From positions 124,001 to 188,000 of the forward strand of contig NZ_KE159709.1 of NCBI RefSeq assembly GCF_000403435.2: a stretch of 64,000 bases of DNA, written 5' to 3'. Source of the stretch: Oscillibacter sp. 1-3. GTDB lineage: Bacteria > Bacillota > Clostridia > Oscillospirales > Oscillospiraceae. Each line of letters begins with the position of its first letter. The first letter of the stretch is position 1. The notes beneath the pieces are model-generated. The model had not been told where the DNA came from. It did no database searches and worked only from the letters and a program-made list of their open reading frames with translations. Positions 40,797-50,041 of this stretch are shown here, one piece after another. Both the position numbers and the translations under genes were made by a program.

Positions 40797-42167
40797 TTAC
40801 ATTTTATCACTGGCGCTGACAGCAATCTCGCTGGCAAGGGCCTGGCGGCGGCTGTCCAATTCCTCAATCTTGGCGTTGGCGTAGGAGATCAGCACCGGGG
40901 TTGCGCCCACCAGCGTGTCCAACAACTTTTCAATCTCGCTCTCCACCTGGGCCAGCTCCGCTTGCTTCGCCGTCAGCTTCGGGCTGGCGGCTCTTTTCTT
41001 TTTGCGGCCCGTCAGCGTCTTGTAGTCCTCCAGCTTCTTCACCATCTGCTGGTAAACCAATTCCTCCAAATCGTGAAGCCGGACAGCACCACAGCCAGGA
41101 CAGGATTTATTTTCTGCGTGTTTCGAGCAACGAAAATAGAGATGCCCACAAGAATGAGCCGCCATCAAAGCGTAGCCGCAGTTGCCACACTTGATTTTCC
41201 CGGCCATCCACGAATGACGGGCTTTCCTCGCAGGCTGGTAGCTTTGGCTTGCCATGATTTTCTTTCGCACCCGAAGCCACAACTCGGACGGGATGAAGCC
41301 CTCGCTGGGGGCAAGCACCAACATCTGGCCTTGCAGATACTTGTGCTTGTTATCGGTGCTGCCCTTGCTCCGATAATAGTAGCAGCCGTTGGTTCCAGTG
41401 AAGTCGGCGGCATCGTTGTAAATCTCCGTTCCCTGGCTCTTGAAAAACTCGTAAATGTCCAAATCAGCCATTGCGTAAATTGGATTGCGGAGGATTAGGC
41501 TGATTGTTGACCTGGAAAACGGTTTTCCATAGAATGACCTCACGCCTTGGGCCGTAAGCTGGGTGGCGATGTCGTGGAGCGAAATGCGCGGGTCGATATA
41601 CATATCGTACATCTTGCGAACGAACGCCGCCTCTGTCGGTTCAATCACCAGTTTCTTGGTGTGAATGCCGTCAATGATGATAGGCTCTGTCCGAAAACCG
41701 TAGGGCGCACGTCCGCCCATTTTGAAACCTCGCTGACACCGGGCGTACCATGCATCCTGCACCCGCTTCTGGATAGTTTCTCTCTCCAACTGCGCGAACA
41801 CAATGCAGATGTTCAGCATCGCCCGGCCCATCGGTGTGGACGTGTCGAACTTCTCCGTGGAAGAAATAAATTCCACATTGTACTCCTGAAACAGCGCCAT
41901 CATGTTTGCGAAGTCCAGAATGGAACGACTGATGCGGTCGAGTTTGTAAACAACTACCCTGGCAATCAGCCCACGCTTAATGTCCTCCACCAGCATTTGA
42001 AACAGGGGCCTGTCCGTATTCTTACCGCTGTAACCCTTGTCTTGATATTCCTTGCAACTCCCGCCTCTCAATTCGTATTTGCAAAACTCAATCTGACTTT
42101 CGATAGAGATGCTATCCTTTTTGTCGATGGATTGTCTTGCATAAATCGCGTCAATTCGATTGTTCAT
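40797..42167 (-). CDS. Large serine recombinase (C-terminus altered by IS21)
   Basis: A protein of 456 aa. The resolvase domain has the nucleophile Ser in IDAIYARQSIDKKDS and Arg-containing YKLDRISRSILDF. A recombinase domain (GFKMGGRAPYGFRTEPIIID) and zinc ribbon (IKCGNCGYAL; CSKHAENKSCPGCG) follow, then a coiled coil (KQAELAQVESEIEKLLDTLV). The last residues (SASDKM) and stop codon are encoded by the IS21 terminal repeat, so the native C-terminus is replaced. Because core and zinc domains are intact, activity cannot be excluded. It would excise and insert the element carrying the RepA-like, VLP and sigma genes upstream. Confidence 0.88.
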   Translation of the reverse strand: MNNRIDAIYARQSIDKKDSISIESQIEFCKYELRGGSCKEYQDKGYSGKNTDRPLFQMLVEDIKRGLIARVVVYKLDRISRSILDFANMMALFQEYNVEFISSTEKFDTSTPMGRAMLNICIVFAQLERETIQKRVQDAWYARCQRGFKMGGRAPYGFRTEPIIIDGIHTKKLVIEPTEAAFVRKMYDMYIDPRISLHDIATQLTAQGVRSFYGKPFSRSTISLILRNPIYAMADLDIYEFFKSQGTEIYNDAADFTGTNGCYYYRSKGSTDNKHKYLQGQMLVLAPSEGFIPSELWLRVRKKIMASQSYQPARKARHSWMAGKIKCGNCGYALMAAHSCGHLYFRCSKHAENKSCPGCGAVRLHDLEELVYQQMVKKLEDYKTLTGRKKKRAASPKLTAKQAELAQVESEIEKLLDTLVGATPVLISYANAKIEELDSRRQALASEIAVSASDKM

Positions 42168-42255
42168 TTTGCGCTCCCTTTCTGAAAAGAAACGGAGCTG
42201 CTGACGCTATGATTATATCATCAGCAGCCCCGCAAAGCAACGGCGCGGCAAAAAT

Positions 42256-42447
42256 TTAGCTGGCCGGTTCCTCCGTCTGCCGGTGGCTGGCGTACTTACG
42301 GAACACCTCATAAAGCCGCTGCTCCAACTCCCGGCGTTTCATCGCCTCTTGCTTCGGGGAGAGAATGGGTGTGAGGTTTTCCAGCGGGATTTCCCGGCCC
42401 TGGAAATTGACAATCTCGGTCTGCATCTTGTAGCTGATATGCTCCAT
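42256..42447 (-). CDS. Small mobile-element protein (63 aa)
   Basis: ATG 42447 follows AAGGAG by 6 bases. The sequence (MEHISYKMQTEIVNFQGREI, PLENLTPILSPKQEAMKRRE) is charged and helical at the C-terminus. It is upstream of the serine recombinase in the same direction. I recall similar short proteins next to recombinases in Firmicutes elements, but no function is known. Confidence 0.6.
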   Translation of the reverse strand: MEHISYKMQTEIVNFQGREIPLENLTPILSPKQEAMKRRELEQRLYEVFRKYASHRQTEEPAS

Positions 42448-42648
42448 AGGCAACTCCTTGTTTTCAAAATTTTCAGGGTGGACATTTGTCCGAAAAGTGG
42501 GTGCTATTTACTCCCACTCGTTTTACTTGTACTTGTTATTGTTCTTATAGTTCTTATTAGGGGTCAGTTTTTTTGCCTGCGTCAGCCGGGTTTCTGCCCT
42601 ATTACAAGAGCAGTTTTCCGGCTATGGTGAAGGACAGGTTTTTATCCA

Positions 42649-42996
42649 TTAGGGGTGGCTAAATTCTTGTCCATCAGGCAGCTTCACATAGATGTGATTG
42701 GGCTTGGAAAACTGCTGTCGCCGTCGCTCAATCAGCCCCGCCGCCTCTAATTCCGCCAATACGTTCTTGGCGGTGGTCATGCTCTTGCCGAGTATTCCGG
42801 CTACCTTCTCAATCGGGAAGATGATATAAACTCTCCCGGCCTCGTCCGTCCAGCCGTTGAGCTGAGACAGCCGCGCCCGGTCGAGCAAAAGGGCATAGGT
42901 CAGCTTGGCGGTAAGGGTCAAGCCCCTGTCCAGCAGGAACCAGGGGAAGAAGAAATAGGGCGGTAATTCGGTAGTTATCGTCATGTAGTCGGTCAT
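42649..42996 (-). CDS. RepA N-terminal-like replication initiator (short form)
   Basis: A protein of 115 aa. It matches the winged-helix N-terminal domain of RepA_N-type initiators: PYFFFPWFLLDRGLTLTAKL, TYALLLDRARLSQLNGWTDE, AGRVYIIFPIEKVAGILGKS, then AKNVLAELEAAGLIERRRQ. Short RepA-like proteins of this kind are found in Tn1549-type elements and may support replication of the circular form or act as regulators. Homology is from memory. Confidence 0.78.
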   Translation of the reverse strand: MTDYMTITTELPPYFFFPWFLLDRGLTLTAKLTYALLLDRARLSQLNGWTDEAGRVYIIFPIEKVAGILGKSMTTAKNVLAELEAAGLIERRRQQFSKPNHIYVKLPDGQEFSHP

Positions 42997-43145
42997 GGTA
43001 TTAGCCTCCTTAGTGTGGGGCTGTCAGACCGCCGCTGTGGGCCGTTAGAGGCCCGTTTTCGGGGTCGGGAAGGAAATGTATCAGGCCCCCTTTGAGGGCG
43101 GTCTTGAAAGCCCTGATATTACTGCGTTTTCAGCGGGTACTTTTT

Positions 43146-43514
43146 CTACACATCAGCCCGGTTTTTCCTGGCCCATGTGCGTTTGCTCCGTTTCACCCGT
43201 TCTGCGGCACAGGTGGAGCAATAGAGAGTGTTGTGCCTGGACGGGGCAAACGGCCTCCCGCACTCCCGGCAGTGCCGCCGTCTGACAGAGGAAGGCGGGA
43301 ACAATGCGGCACACAGGCCAGCGTCCAGAGGGAGGACGGCGGCGCGGAACCATTTGCAGATTAGGGAATAGGTGATACTCTGCGGACAAATACATTCCTC
43401 GCCGTTGTCCAGAAGCAAGCAGTTTCCGCAATCGTAGTTGCAGCACTCCCGCACCAGCCTCCGGGCCGTTCGGTACTGCTGGTAAGTCATGTGTGGGATT
43501 TCGGATGCGCCCAT
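43146..43514 (-). CDS. Cysteine-rich VLP domain protein
   Basis: A protein of 122 aa. The Cys_rich_VLP motif is RLVRECCNYDCGNCLLLDNG, followed by ECICPQSITYSLICKWFRAA and VLPLDAGLCAALF. A second zinc-finger-like motif CRECGRPFAPSRHNTLYC ends the protein. It occurs in conjugative and mobilizable elements of gut Firmicutes, function unknown. The ATG at 43514 has GGGGGAG 9 bases upstream; a start at 43490 is also possible. Confidence 0.8.
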   Translation of the reverse strand: MGASEIPHMTYQQYRTARRLVRECCNYDCGNCLLLDNGEECICPQSITYSLICKWFRAAVLPLDAGLCAALFPPSSVRRRHCRECGRPFAPSRHNTLYCSTCAAERVKRSKRTWARKNRADV

Positions 43515-43597
43515 TTCACACGCTCCCCCGGCAAAATCCTAAAAGCGTCAGATTTGCGTTTTTAGCGTGAGTGCCAATCTGGCGTTGACGATACCTG

Positions 43598-43646
43598 ACC
43601 CGCAGGAAAGGAACAGACGCAAAGCGGGTGTTCCTTTCCTGCGGGT
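43598..43646. repeat. Perfect 18-bp inverted repeat (oriT-like) in a GC-rich interval
   Basis: ACCCGCAGGAAAGGAACA (43598-43615) and its complement (43629-43646) with a 13-base loop. It lies in the gene-free stretch 43515-44006, which also has a smaller hairpin (CCCCGCAAAGTCT / AGACTTTGTGGGG, 43713-43739). Long inverted repeats next to element genes are typical of transfer origins, but no nick site can be identified. Confidence 0.5.
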
Positions 43647-44006
43647 GTGCAAGGGGTTTGGGGAGTGCAGCTCCCCATCGCGTCCGAAGGACGCAACGCC
43701 CCAACCTGGGGTCCCCGCAAAGTCTCAGACTTTGTGGGGAAAGGAGGAGCAAGGGAGCGAGCGCAGTTTTCGCCGCAAGGCGGAAACGGAGATGAGCGGA
43801 CTTTGCGACGACGCGCGCACGACACCGGAACGGTGTATAAGTGCGCCGTAAGAAACGGACGCACTCTTGCTGAAGCTGATTGATCGCTGACATCTTGACC
43901 TCCTTGGCATAGGAGGGACAAGCCGCCGAAGCAGCTTGTCCCTCCCGATGATAGGGTGATTGCCCCTCACCTGGTAGCCATCATGCCGGGATGATCGTCA
44001 GGGCGG

Positions 44007-44405
44007 TCAGCGGAAAAATTTGAAAAACTTTTTCCGAACGCCCTCGATGCTGTCATAGACTGCAGCCTTGGAGCAGCCGCACCGCCGACCAATCTCCGCA
44101 TAGCTGAAATCATACAGCGCATAGAGCAGAAACCGCTCCCGCTGGGTAGGTGTGCAGAGGGCCAGCACCGCCAGAATTTCATCCAGCGTTTCCTGCTGGC
44201 AGACCAATTCCTCCGGGGTGGCGCAGTAGGGCAGAACGCCATGGGCGGCGATTATGTACTCGTCACACTCGCGTCCGTCCCAGCGCCGCCGCTGTTCCCG
44301 GTCAAGGCTCCGCTCGGTACGCTTGGCCAACTCCCAGAACTCGTCAAGGGTGGCGGCGTCCTCATAGGTCAGCTTGCGGCTGTATCTCTTGATGGTGATC
44401 TCCAT
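44007..44405 (-). CDS. Sigma-70-like protein of a mobile element
   Basis: A protein of 132 aa. The C-terminal half has a region-4-type HTH: LALCTPTQRERFLLYALYDF and SYAEIGRRCGCSKAAVYDSI. The N-terminal half (TYEDAATLDEFWELAKRTER) is helical and may be a degenerate region 2. Such small sigma-like proteins are standard in Tn1549/Tn916-type elements and probably control transfer or recombinase genes. ATG 44405 has AGGAGG upstream. Confidence 0.8.
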   Translation of the reverse strand: MEITIKRYSRKLTYEDAATLDEFWELAKRTERSLDREQRRRWDGRECDEYIIAAHGVLPYCATPEELVCQQETLDEILAVLALCTPTQRERFLLYALYDFSYAEIGRRCGCSKAAVYDSIEGVRKKFFKFFR

Positions 44406-44651
44406 CGTGTTATCCTCCTGTTCAGATTTGGGGAAGTGCGAAATCTGAACAGGAAGGGTGGGCCGCGACACCGGGGCCGGATGGGACAGTCCTCCGAAAA
44501 AGCAAAAACGCCCGAACAGCACAAGGCTATTCGGGCGCTGAGGGTGACGGTATGTGTAGACTGGAAACGACTATTTTCGCAAACCTGGGTAGGGTTCGCC
44601 GCTGCGGGGGTTAGGCTTTTTTTAACAAGTGCCTATCTATTCGTAGTCGCA

Positions 44652-44773
44652 TGGCGGCGTCCTCCCATTGCCGCCAAAACATAAAAAACTGGCGGCTTCG
44701 ATTTTCTCAAAGCCGCCAGAAATGAGCATGATTAAGGACTGCTACACGACGGCTTTTTTTCTTTTGCCATCGT
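44652..44773. terminator. Cluster of hairpins downstream of the ABC-F gene
   Basis: Three stems: TGGCGGC/GCCGCCA (44652-44674), CTGGCGGCTT/AAGCCGCCAG (44689-44719), and an imperfect ACACGACGG/CCATCGTG stem around a T-rich loop (44739-44773). The rest of 44406-44853 holds no gene. They are placed to end the leftward ABC-F transcript. Confidence 0.6.
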
Positions 44774-44853
44774 GCGGCAGTTTTTCAAATTATTCCATTG
44801 ATTTACTCAAAATTAGAATGACAGTCCATTTAATAGGGGCGTGAACATCCACT

Positions 44854-46383
44854 TCACTTTTCAATACTTATCACCCGATGCACCCAGCCGTTATAAAAAT
44901 TCTCCTCATGTGAAACAAGCAAAACAGTCCCAGGAAAGTTTATCAATGCTTCCTTCAAAGCCTCTTTTGCCTGAACGTCTAAATGGTTTGTGGGTTCATC
45001 CAAAATCAAGAAGTTGCAAGGGATAAGTGTCAGCAGACATATTTTCACTTTCGCCTGTTCACCGCCACTCAATGACCCAATAGGCTGCATAGCGTGTTTG
45101 CTTGAAATTCCGCATTGCGCAAGGTGTTTCCGAATTTCTTTCATTACCATATCGGGGTGAGCATCAGAGAGAATTTCTATCGGAGTTCGGTTGCTATCAG
45201 CCCATACTAAATCCTGTTCAAAGTATTCAAACGTAACTTGCGCCGAAAACTTGAACTGTCCATGCAGAGCCGGGAGCTGCCCAATCAGCGTTTTTAGCAA
45301 CGTTGACTTTCCAATTCCATTGAACCCGGTAATGACAACTTTCTGTCCTCCTTTTATAGCGAAGCTAATATCGGACAACACAGGATAGTAATACCCAACT
45401 GCTAAATTGCTGACTAACAAATGCTCCGTATTTGTCAGAGACAGTGCAGGAAAATGAAATGTAGGTTTAATCTCCTTTTGGTCTAATGCCTCCAACTTGT
45501 CCATACGGTCAAGCTGTTTCTGCCGCCCCCTTGCCATCTTTGATTTCCGTCCAGCAATATTCTTCCTGATAAATTCCTCGGTTTTCTTAATCTCTCGCTG
45601 TTGTGCAGAATACTGGCGCACATAATCTTCCCGCAGGAGAGTTTTCTTTTTGAGAAATTCCGAATAGGTGCCATAATATTTGGCAATTTGATAGTTGTCT
45701 ATATCACAAATCCGATTTGCAATTTTATTGAGGAAAGCGAAATCGTGTGATACAACCATGAAAGCATTTTCCAACTCCGATAAATAGTCAGCAAGCCATG
45801 CAACGTGTTCTTTGTCCAGAAAATTTGTAGGTTCATCCAGCAGAAGAACATCCGGTTTTTCCAGCAGCAGCTTCGCCAGGATCACCTTTGCTCGTTGCCC
45901 ACCGCTCATTTGGTCAATCGGCCGGTCAAGGCCAACTGCGAACAAACCTAATCCACTTGCAACCTGCTCAATGCGTGTGTCAATCGAATAGAAATCCTCC
46001 ATCTCCAGACATTCTTGGAGTTGAGCAGCTCGGCCTAAACATCCCATGTCTCCATTCGCAGCTCTCTCGTACAGCGATGCCATCTCAGCTTCAATGTGAT
46101 ACAATCTTGAAAATGCCGATTTCAGAAAGTCTCTCATTGTCAGACTGTGGTCTATTTCTGCGTATTGGTCTAAGTATCCGATAGAGGTATTTGCTTGCCA
46201 AATAATCTCCCCAGCATCAGGGAGAACCTGGTCTGTGCATATCTTTACCAGAGTGCTTTTCCCTGTTCCGTTTTGTCCTACAATGCCGATGTGTTCTCCT
46301 TTATTCAGTGTTAATTCGGCATTTTTGTAAAGAAGATTTTCGCCAAAAGAGTGCGTTAATCCATGTATTTCCAACAAACTCAT
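44854..46383 (-). CDS. ABC-F family ribosomal protection protein (antibiotic resistance type)
   Basis: A protein of 509 aa with two ABC domains and no membrane part. Domain 1: Walker A GQNGTGKSTLVK, signature MSGGQRAKVILAKLLLE, Walker B VLLLDEPTNFLD. Interdomain helical linker, the antibiotic-resistance tip region (KKTEEFIRKNIAGRKSKMAR). Domain 2: GFNGIGKSTLLKTL, LSGGEQAKVKICLL, FLILDEPTNHLD. It most resembles the Lsa/Vga/CplR-type that displace lincosamides, streptogramin A and pleuromutilins from the ribosome, though spectrum cannot be read off. ATG 46383. Expression is probably induced through the leader peptide and terminators at 46417-46786. Confidence 0.9.
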   Translation of the reverse strand: MSLLEIHGLTHSFGENLLYKNAELTLNKGEHIGIVGQNGTGKSTLVKICTDQVLPDAGEIIWQANTSIGYLDQYAEIDHSLTMRDFLKSAFSRLYHIEAEMASLYERAANGDMGCLGRAAQLQECLEMEDFYSIDTRIEQVASGLGLFAVGLDRPIDQMSGGQRAKVILAKLLLEKPDVLLLDEPTNFLDKEHVAWLADYLSELENAFMVVSHDFAFLNKIANRICDIDNYQIAKYYGTYSEFLKKKTLLREDYVRQYSAQQREIKKTEEFIRKNIAGRKSKMARGRQKQLDRMDKLEALDQKEIKPTFHFPALSLTNTEHLLVSNLAVGYYYPVLSDISFAIKGGQKVVITGFNGIGKSTLLKTLIGQLPALHGQFKFSAQVTFEYFEQDLVWADSNRTPIEILSDAHPDMVMKEIRKHLAQCGISSKHAMQPIGSLSGGEQAKVKICLLTLIPCNFLILDEPTNHLDVQAKEALKEALINFPGTVLLVSHEENFYNGWVHRVISIEK

Positions 46384-46416
46384 TTGTTTCAATTCCTTTC
46401 TCTTTAATGTGTGAAA

Positions 46417-46466
46417 AAAGAAAAGGCAGAGGATAAATGCGCACAAAAGCGCGCCTACCCTCTGCC
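46417..46466 (-). terminator. Attenuator terminator 2 of the ABC-F leader
   Basis: On the minus strand GGCAGAGG (complement of 46459-46466) pairs with CCTCTGCC (complement of 46425-46432), followed by a TTTTCTTTTTTC tract, just 34 bases upstream of the ABC-F start codon. An inner stem GCGCGC/GCGCAC strengthens it. Confidence 0.8.
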
Positions 46467-46488
46467 TATCATTTTCTCATACGAAATG

Positions 46489-46529
46489 AAAAGCAAAAGG
46501 CTATGGACAAAACATTGCCCATAGCCTTT
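46489..46529 (-). terminator. Attenuator terminator 1 of the ABC-F leader
   Basis: AAAGGCTATGG pairs with CCATAGCCTTT (positions 46519-46529 and 46496-46506 read on the minus strand), followed by TTTTGCTTTT. Upstream leader sequence contains GGATGGCTATTG, which can pair with ATAGCC of the right arm and would act as an antiterminator. Confidence 0.85.
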
Positions 46530-46631
46530 ATTACGCTAAATTCATGTACGGGAAATGAACAATAGCCATCCAAAGTGACATATCAGCTTGGACGGGGATT
46601 GCTTTGTTTCCCGATGAAATCCTAAAGCGTT

Positions 46632-46721
46632 CTATACGCTATACTCTGCACAATGTTTCATCGGTTCGGATTGTACAGAGCTAAGTCTCTTCACTCGTTT
46701 ATCAGTCAAACGGAAATTCAT
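46632..46721 (-). CDS. Leader peptide (29 aa) controlling the ABC-F gene
   Basis: ATG 46721 is preceded by a near-ideal RBS AAGGAGGGG, 5 bases away, and the ORF (MNFRLTDKRVKRLSSVQSEP, then MKHCAEYSV) ends at 46632. It lies 30 bases after the predicted start of transcription and 100 bases before terminator 1. Part of its coding RNA (CCGATGAAA) can pair with TTTCATCGG further down, so ribosome position would change the fold. This is the arrangement of ribosome-mediated attenuation known for inducible ABC-F, erm and cat genes. Confidence 0.75.
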   Translation of the reverse strand: MNFRLTDKRVKRLSSVQSEPMKHCAEYSV

Positions 46722-46757
46722 ACTGGCCCCTCCTTGGGAGTTTTTGAAACCTGAGTA

Positions 46758-46786
46758 AGGTTATCATATTTTGGCGCATTTGTCAA
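46758..46786 (-). promoter_or_regulatory. Promoter of the ABC-F leader
   Basis: On the minus strand TTGACA (complement of 46781-46786), a 17-base spacer and TAACCT (complement of 46758-46763). Transcription would start near 46751. Confidence 0.8.
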
Positions 46787-46907
46787 CACGCAAGTCAATG
46801 TTAGACAATCTCTCCGCAAAAATGATACTTTTCGCCTGTTTCGCAAAGTGTTGTCAGCAACTCCGCTCTTATAGTTTTGTGGTCTTGTCCATATCAGTGA
46901 CGTCATT

Positions 46908-48215
46908 TTCCCTTCCCTCGGATGCCGGTTCGTATCGGTTCTGGACTGCCTGGACAGCGAGGGGGACAACACCGATATGCTGCACTTCCGCAGTCTGATG
47001 AATGACTACCATCTCAAGGACCTGTCCAGCAAGGTCAAGTCAGTGCTTCATGCCAAGAAGAAAAGCGGCCAGTATCTTGCCGCCTACGCTCCCTACGGAT
47101 ACCGCAAGAGCGAGGAGGACAGACACAAGCTGGTGATTGACGGGGAATCCGCCGCTGTTGTGCGGCAGATATTCCAGATGCGTCAGTCCGGCATGGCCTA
47201 TGGGAAAATCGCCGCCGCCCTGAATGAGAAAGGGATTCTCCCTCCCCGCTGGTACTGGGCGGTCCATTACGGAAATGGCAGCTGCAAGTATTCGCGGCTG
47301 TGGGCTTACGCAACCGTCCGAAGCCTTCTGAACGATGATGTTTATGCCGGTACGCTCACACAGAACTGCACCGGTTCCCGTTCCTATAAGGATAAGACCA
47401 TGATAAGGAAACCGGAATCGGAATGGATTTCCCATGAGGGCGCGCACGAGGCGATTATCGGGCCGGAGCTGTGGGAGGCTGTCCAGAAAATCAATCAGGC
47501 GGCGAAACAGATTTCCGCTAACAATACGCCGCCCCAAGCATCTCTGTTTACCGGAAAGCTGGTCTGCGCGGACTGCGGGCATCCTCTGGTTGCCGCCCGC
47601 GAAACACAGCGCCGGAAAAATGGCACTGTCAAGCACTATACTTCTTATTTCTGCTCCCGGTTTGCCACTACCGGACACAGCATCTGCTCCTGGCACCGGA
47701 TTTTTGAGATCAGCCTGAAAAACCTGGTGCTGAGTGAAATCCGGGCGCATGGCAAAGCGGTTGCAGCCGATGAAGCCGCTGTACTGGATAAGCTGAAACA
47801 GCACATCCAATCCGCAAGCGCCGCGCAACAAGAGGACTGCCGACAGGAAATCAGCCGTTTGCGGCGGCATTTGGAGGAGTTGGAACAGATCACCGCAAAA
47901 CTTTATGAAGATAAGGTAAGCGGGGCAATCAGCGGCGATTCCTTCTCGGTTCTGATTCAAAAGAACGAGCAGGAACGCATCCAGAAATCGGAACGCCTGG
48001 ACAGCCTGTTAGCCGGGGAACGGAAAGCCCAGCAGGACATCGCCAATATCCACCAGTGGGCCGGAACCATCCGGCAGTATCTGGACTTGCAGGAACTGAA
48101 CCGGGAAATCATTGAGGAACTGATTGACCGCATTGAAGTTGGAGAACGAACCGTCATAGACGGTCAAAGACACCAGGACATTAAAATTTACTACCGCTTT
48201 GTTGGGCTGGTGTGA
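46908..48215 (+). pseudogene. Large serine recombinase, lacks most of the catalytic domain
   Basis: Homology is open from about 46908 (GCRFVSVLDCLDSEGD) into the ORF at 46977. It has the recombinase domain (LSSKVKSVLHAKKKSGQYLA, AAYAPYGYRKSEEDRHKLVI), zinc ribbon (LVCADCGHPL ... CSRFATTGHSICSWH), coiled coil and DUF4368-like tail (ELIDRIEVGERTVIDGQRHQ). The N-terminal part with the catalytic Ser is missing, cut where the ABC-F promoter region begins, so the protein cannot recombine DNA. An ATG at 46977 is probably not used. Confidence 0.85.
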
Positions 48216-48319
48216 TCGGGCAAAAAAAGCGCCTGACCGCATCAGCAGCCAGACGGAAACATTCTGTAACAGCAGCGATATTTGATTGTTGCACACTGAT
48301 TTGTCGAATTGGAGAGAAA

Positions 48320-49080
<761 letters not shown>

Positions 49081-49084
49081 TCAA

Positions 49085-50041
49085 TTACCTCTCAAATTGT
49101 TTTGTATGATGCTCGCTTTGGTACGCTTGTAGGATTTCCGGTGGGATATGATCCACTGTCCGGCGCAGTTCCTCCAGTTCTTGAAGCTGCTGCGACACCT
49201 CCAACTGGCGTTTGATGCTCTCCTTGCTGGAATTGACTTGCTTTTTCAATCCAGTGTTCTCAGCCTGGAGCGCTTTATAGGCGGCATCATACTTCCGCAT
49301 CTGCGTCTGCATCCGCTCTACGCCGGGGATGTACTGCTCCAGCAGGGCCTCAATCTCAGCACTTTTCTTCTTGGCGTTGAGAGGATTGACCTCCCCCAGC
49401 AACTTCATCAGCATATCCCGCTGGCGGTTGAGATGTGTCGCCTCCTTGAACAGACGGGGCGGAATGTGTGTCCTGCCAGTTTCGCTGGCACTTTCGCCCC
49501 GCTCCAGATCAGGATACTTCCTGACCATGTGTTTCCAAAAACTATCCTGCCACCATGTCAGTTTCTTCTTGTTTCCGACAATATCCTTGGCACTCAACCG
49601 CTTGTCCGGTGTCAGCGGGACAAAGGATAGGTGCATATGAGGCGTTTTCTCGTCCATATGAACCACGGCGGAGATAATCGTACTTTTATCCTGATGTTTC
49701 GTAATAAAACGAACCGCTTCTTCAAAGAATGTCCGAATTTCAGCCCTTTTCTTCCCTTTGAAAAACTCTGGGCTGGCCGTCACCAGGGCCTCGACCACCC
49801 GAACGCTGTCCTTTCGAGTACGGCATCCGGCCTCGGCAATCTGTTTCTCAGCCTCGGCACGGTATTTCCGCTCTGGCTGGACAAGATGGTAATTGAGATG
49901 ACTGCGACTAACATCCACATCGGGATTACTGGCGTATTTCTCCTTTTTTCGCTCGTTATGGGCCTCAATTTGCCCGATTTCCGGTCCCTTGTACTTGGCA
50001 AAGCGGAGAATGGCATACTGCGGCTTCTGCATCGCGCTCAC
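49085..50041 (-). CDS. mob: MOBV-family relaxase (Mob/Pre type)
   Basis: A protein of 318 aa. Motif 1 region YAILRFAKYKGPEIGQIEAH; the HUH-type motif HMDEKTPHMHLSFVPL; a helical C-terminus with coiled coil (QELEELRRTVDHIPPEIL). MOBV relaxases nick plasmid or transposon DNA at oriT for transfer by a helper conjugation system, like TnpZ of Tn4451. Its start overlaps the ParB stop by 4 bases. It seems intact, so this module may still be mobilizable if its oriT survives. Confidence 0.92.
   Translation of the reverse strand: MSAMQKPQYAILRFAKYKGPEIGQIEAHNERKKEKYASNPDVDVSRSHLNYHLVQPERKYRAEAEKQIAEAGCRTRKDSVRVVEALVTASPEFFKGKKRAEIRTFFEEAVRFITKHQDKSTIISAVVHMDEKTPHMHLSFVPLTPDKRLSAKDIVGNKKKLTWWQDSFWKHMVRKYPDLERGESASETGRTHIPPRLFKEATHLNRQRDMLMKLLGEVNPLNAKKKSAEIEALLEQYIPGVERMQTQMRKYDAAYKALQAENTGLKKQVNSSKESIKRQLEVSQQLQELEELRRTVDHIPPEILQAYQSEHHTKQFER

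Larger units (their letters stand above)
38610..40821 (-). mobile_element. IS21-family insertion sequence
   Basis: About 2.2 kb with istA and istB and terminal inverted repeats of about 35 bases: the left end starts TGTCAACGCC at 38610 and the right end finishes GGCGCTGACA at 40821, both followed inward by the shared GTAAGAAAACGCCGA. No target duplication is visible: the left flank (CTGGTGG) is phage tape measure DNA, the right flank (GCAATCT) is a serine recombinase gene. Both flanking genes are truncated at the ends. Confidence 0.88.

Noticed and set aside
43562-43921. Several overlapping ORFs of 70-125 codons in the GC-rich gap
   Set aside because: They run across inverted repeats on both strands without RBS or motifs. 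The region looks like a non-coding element segment.
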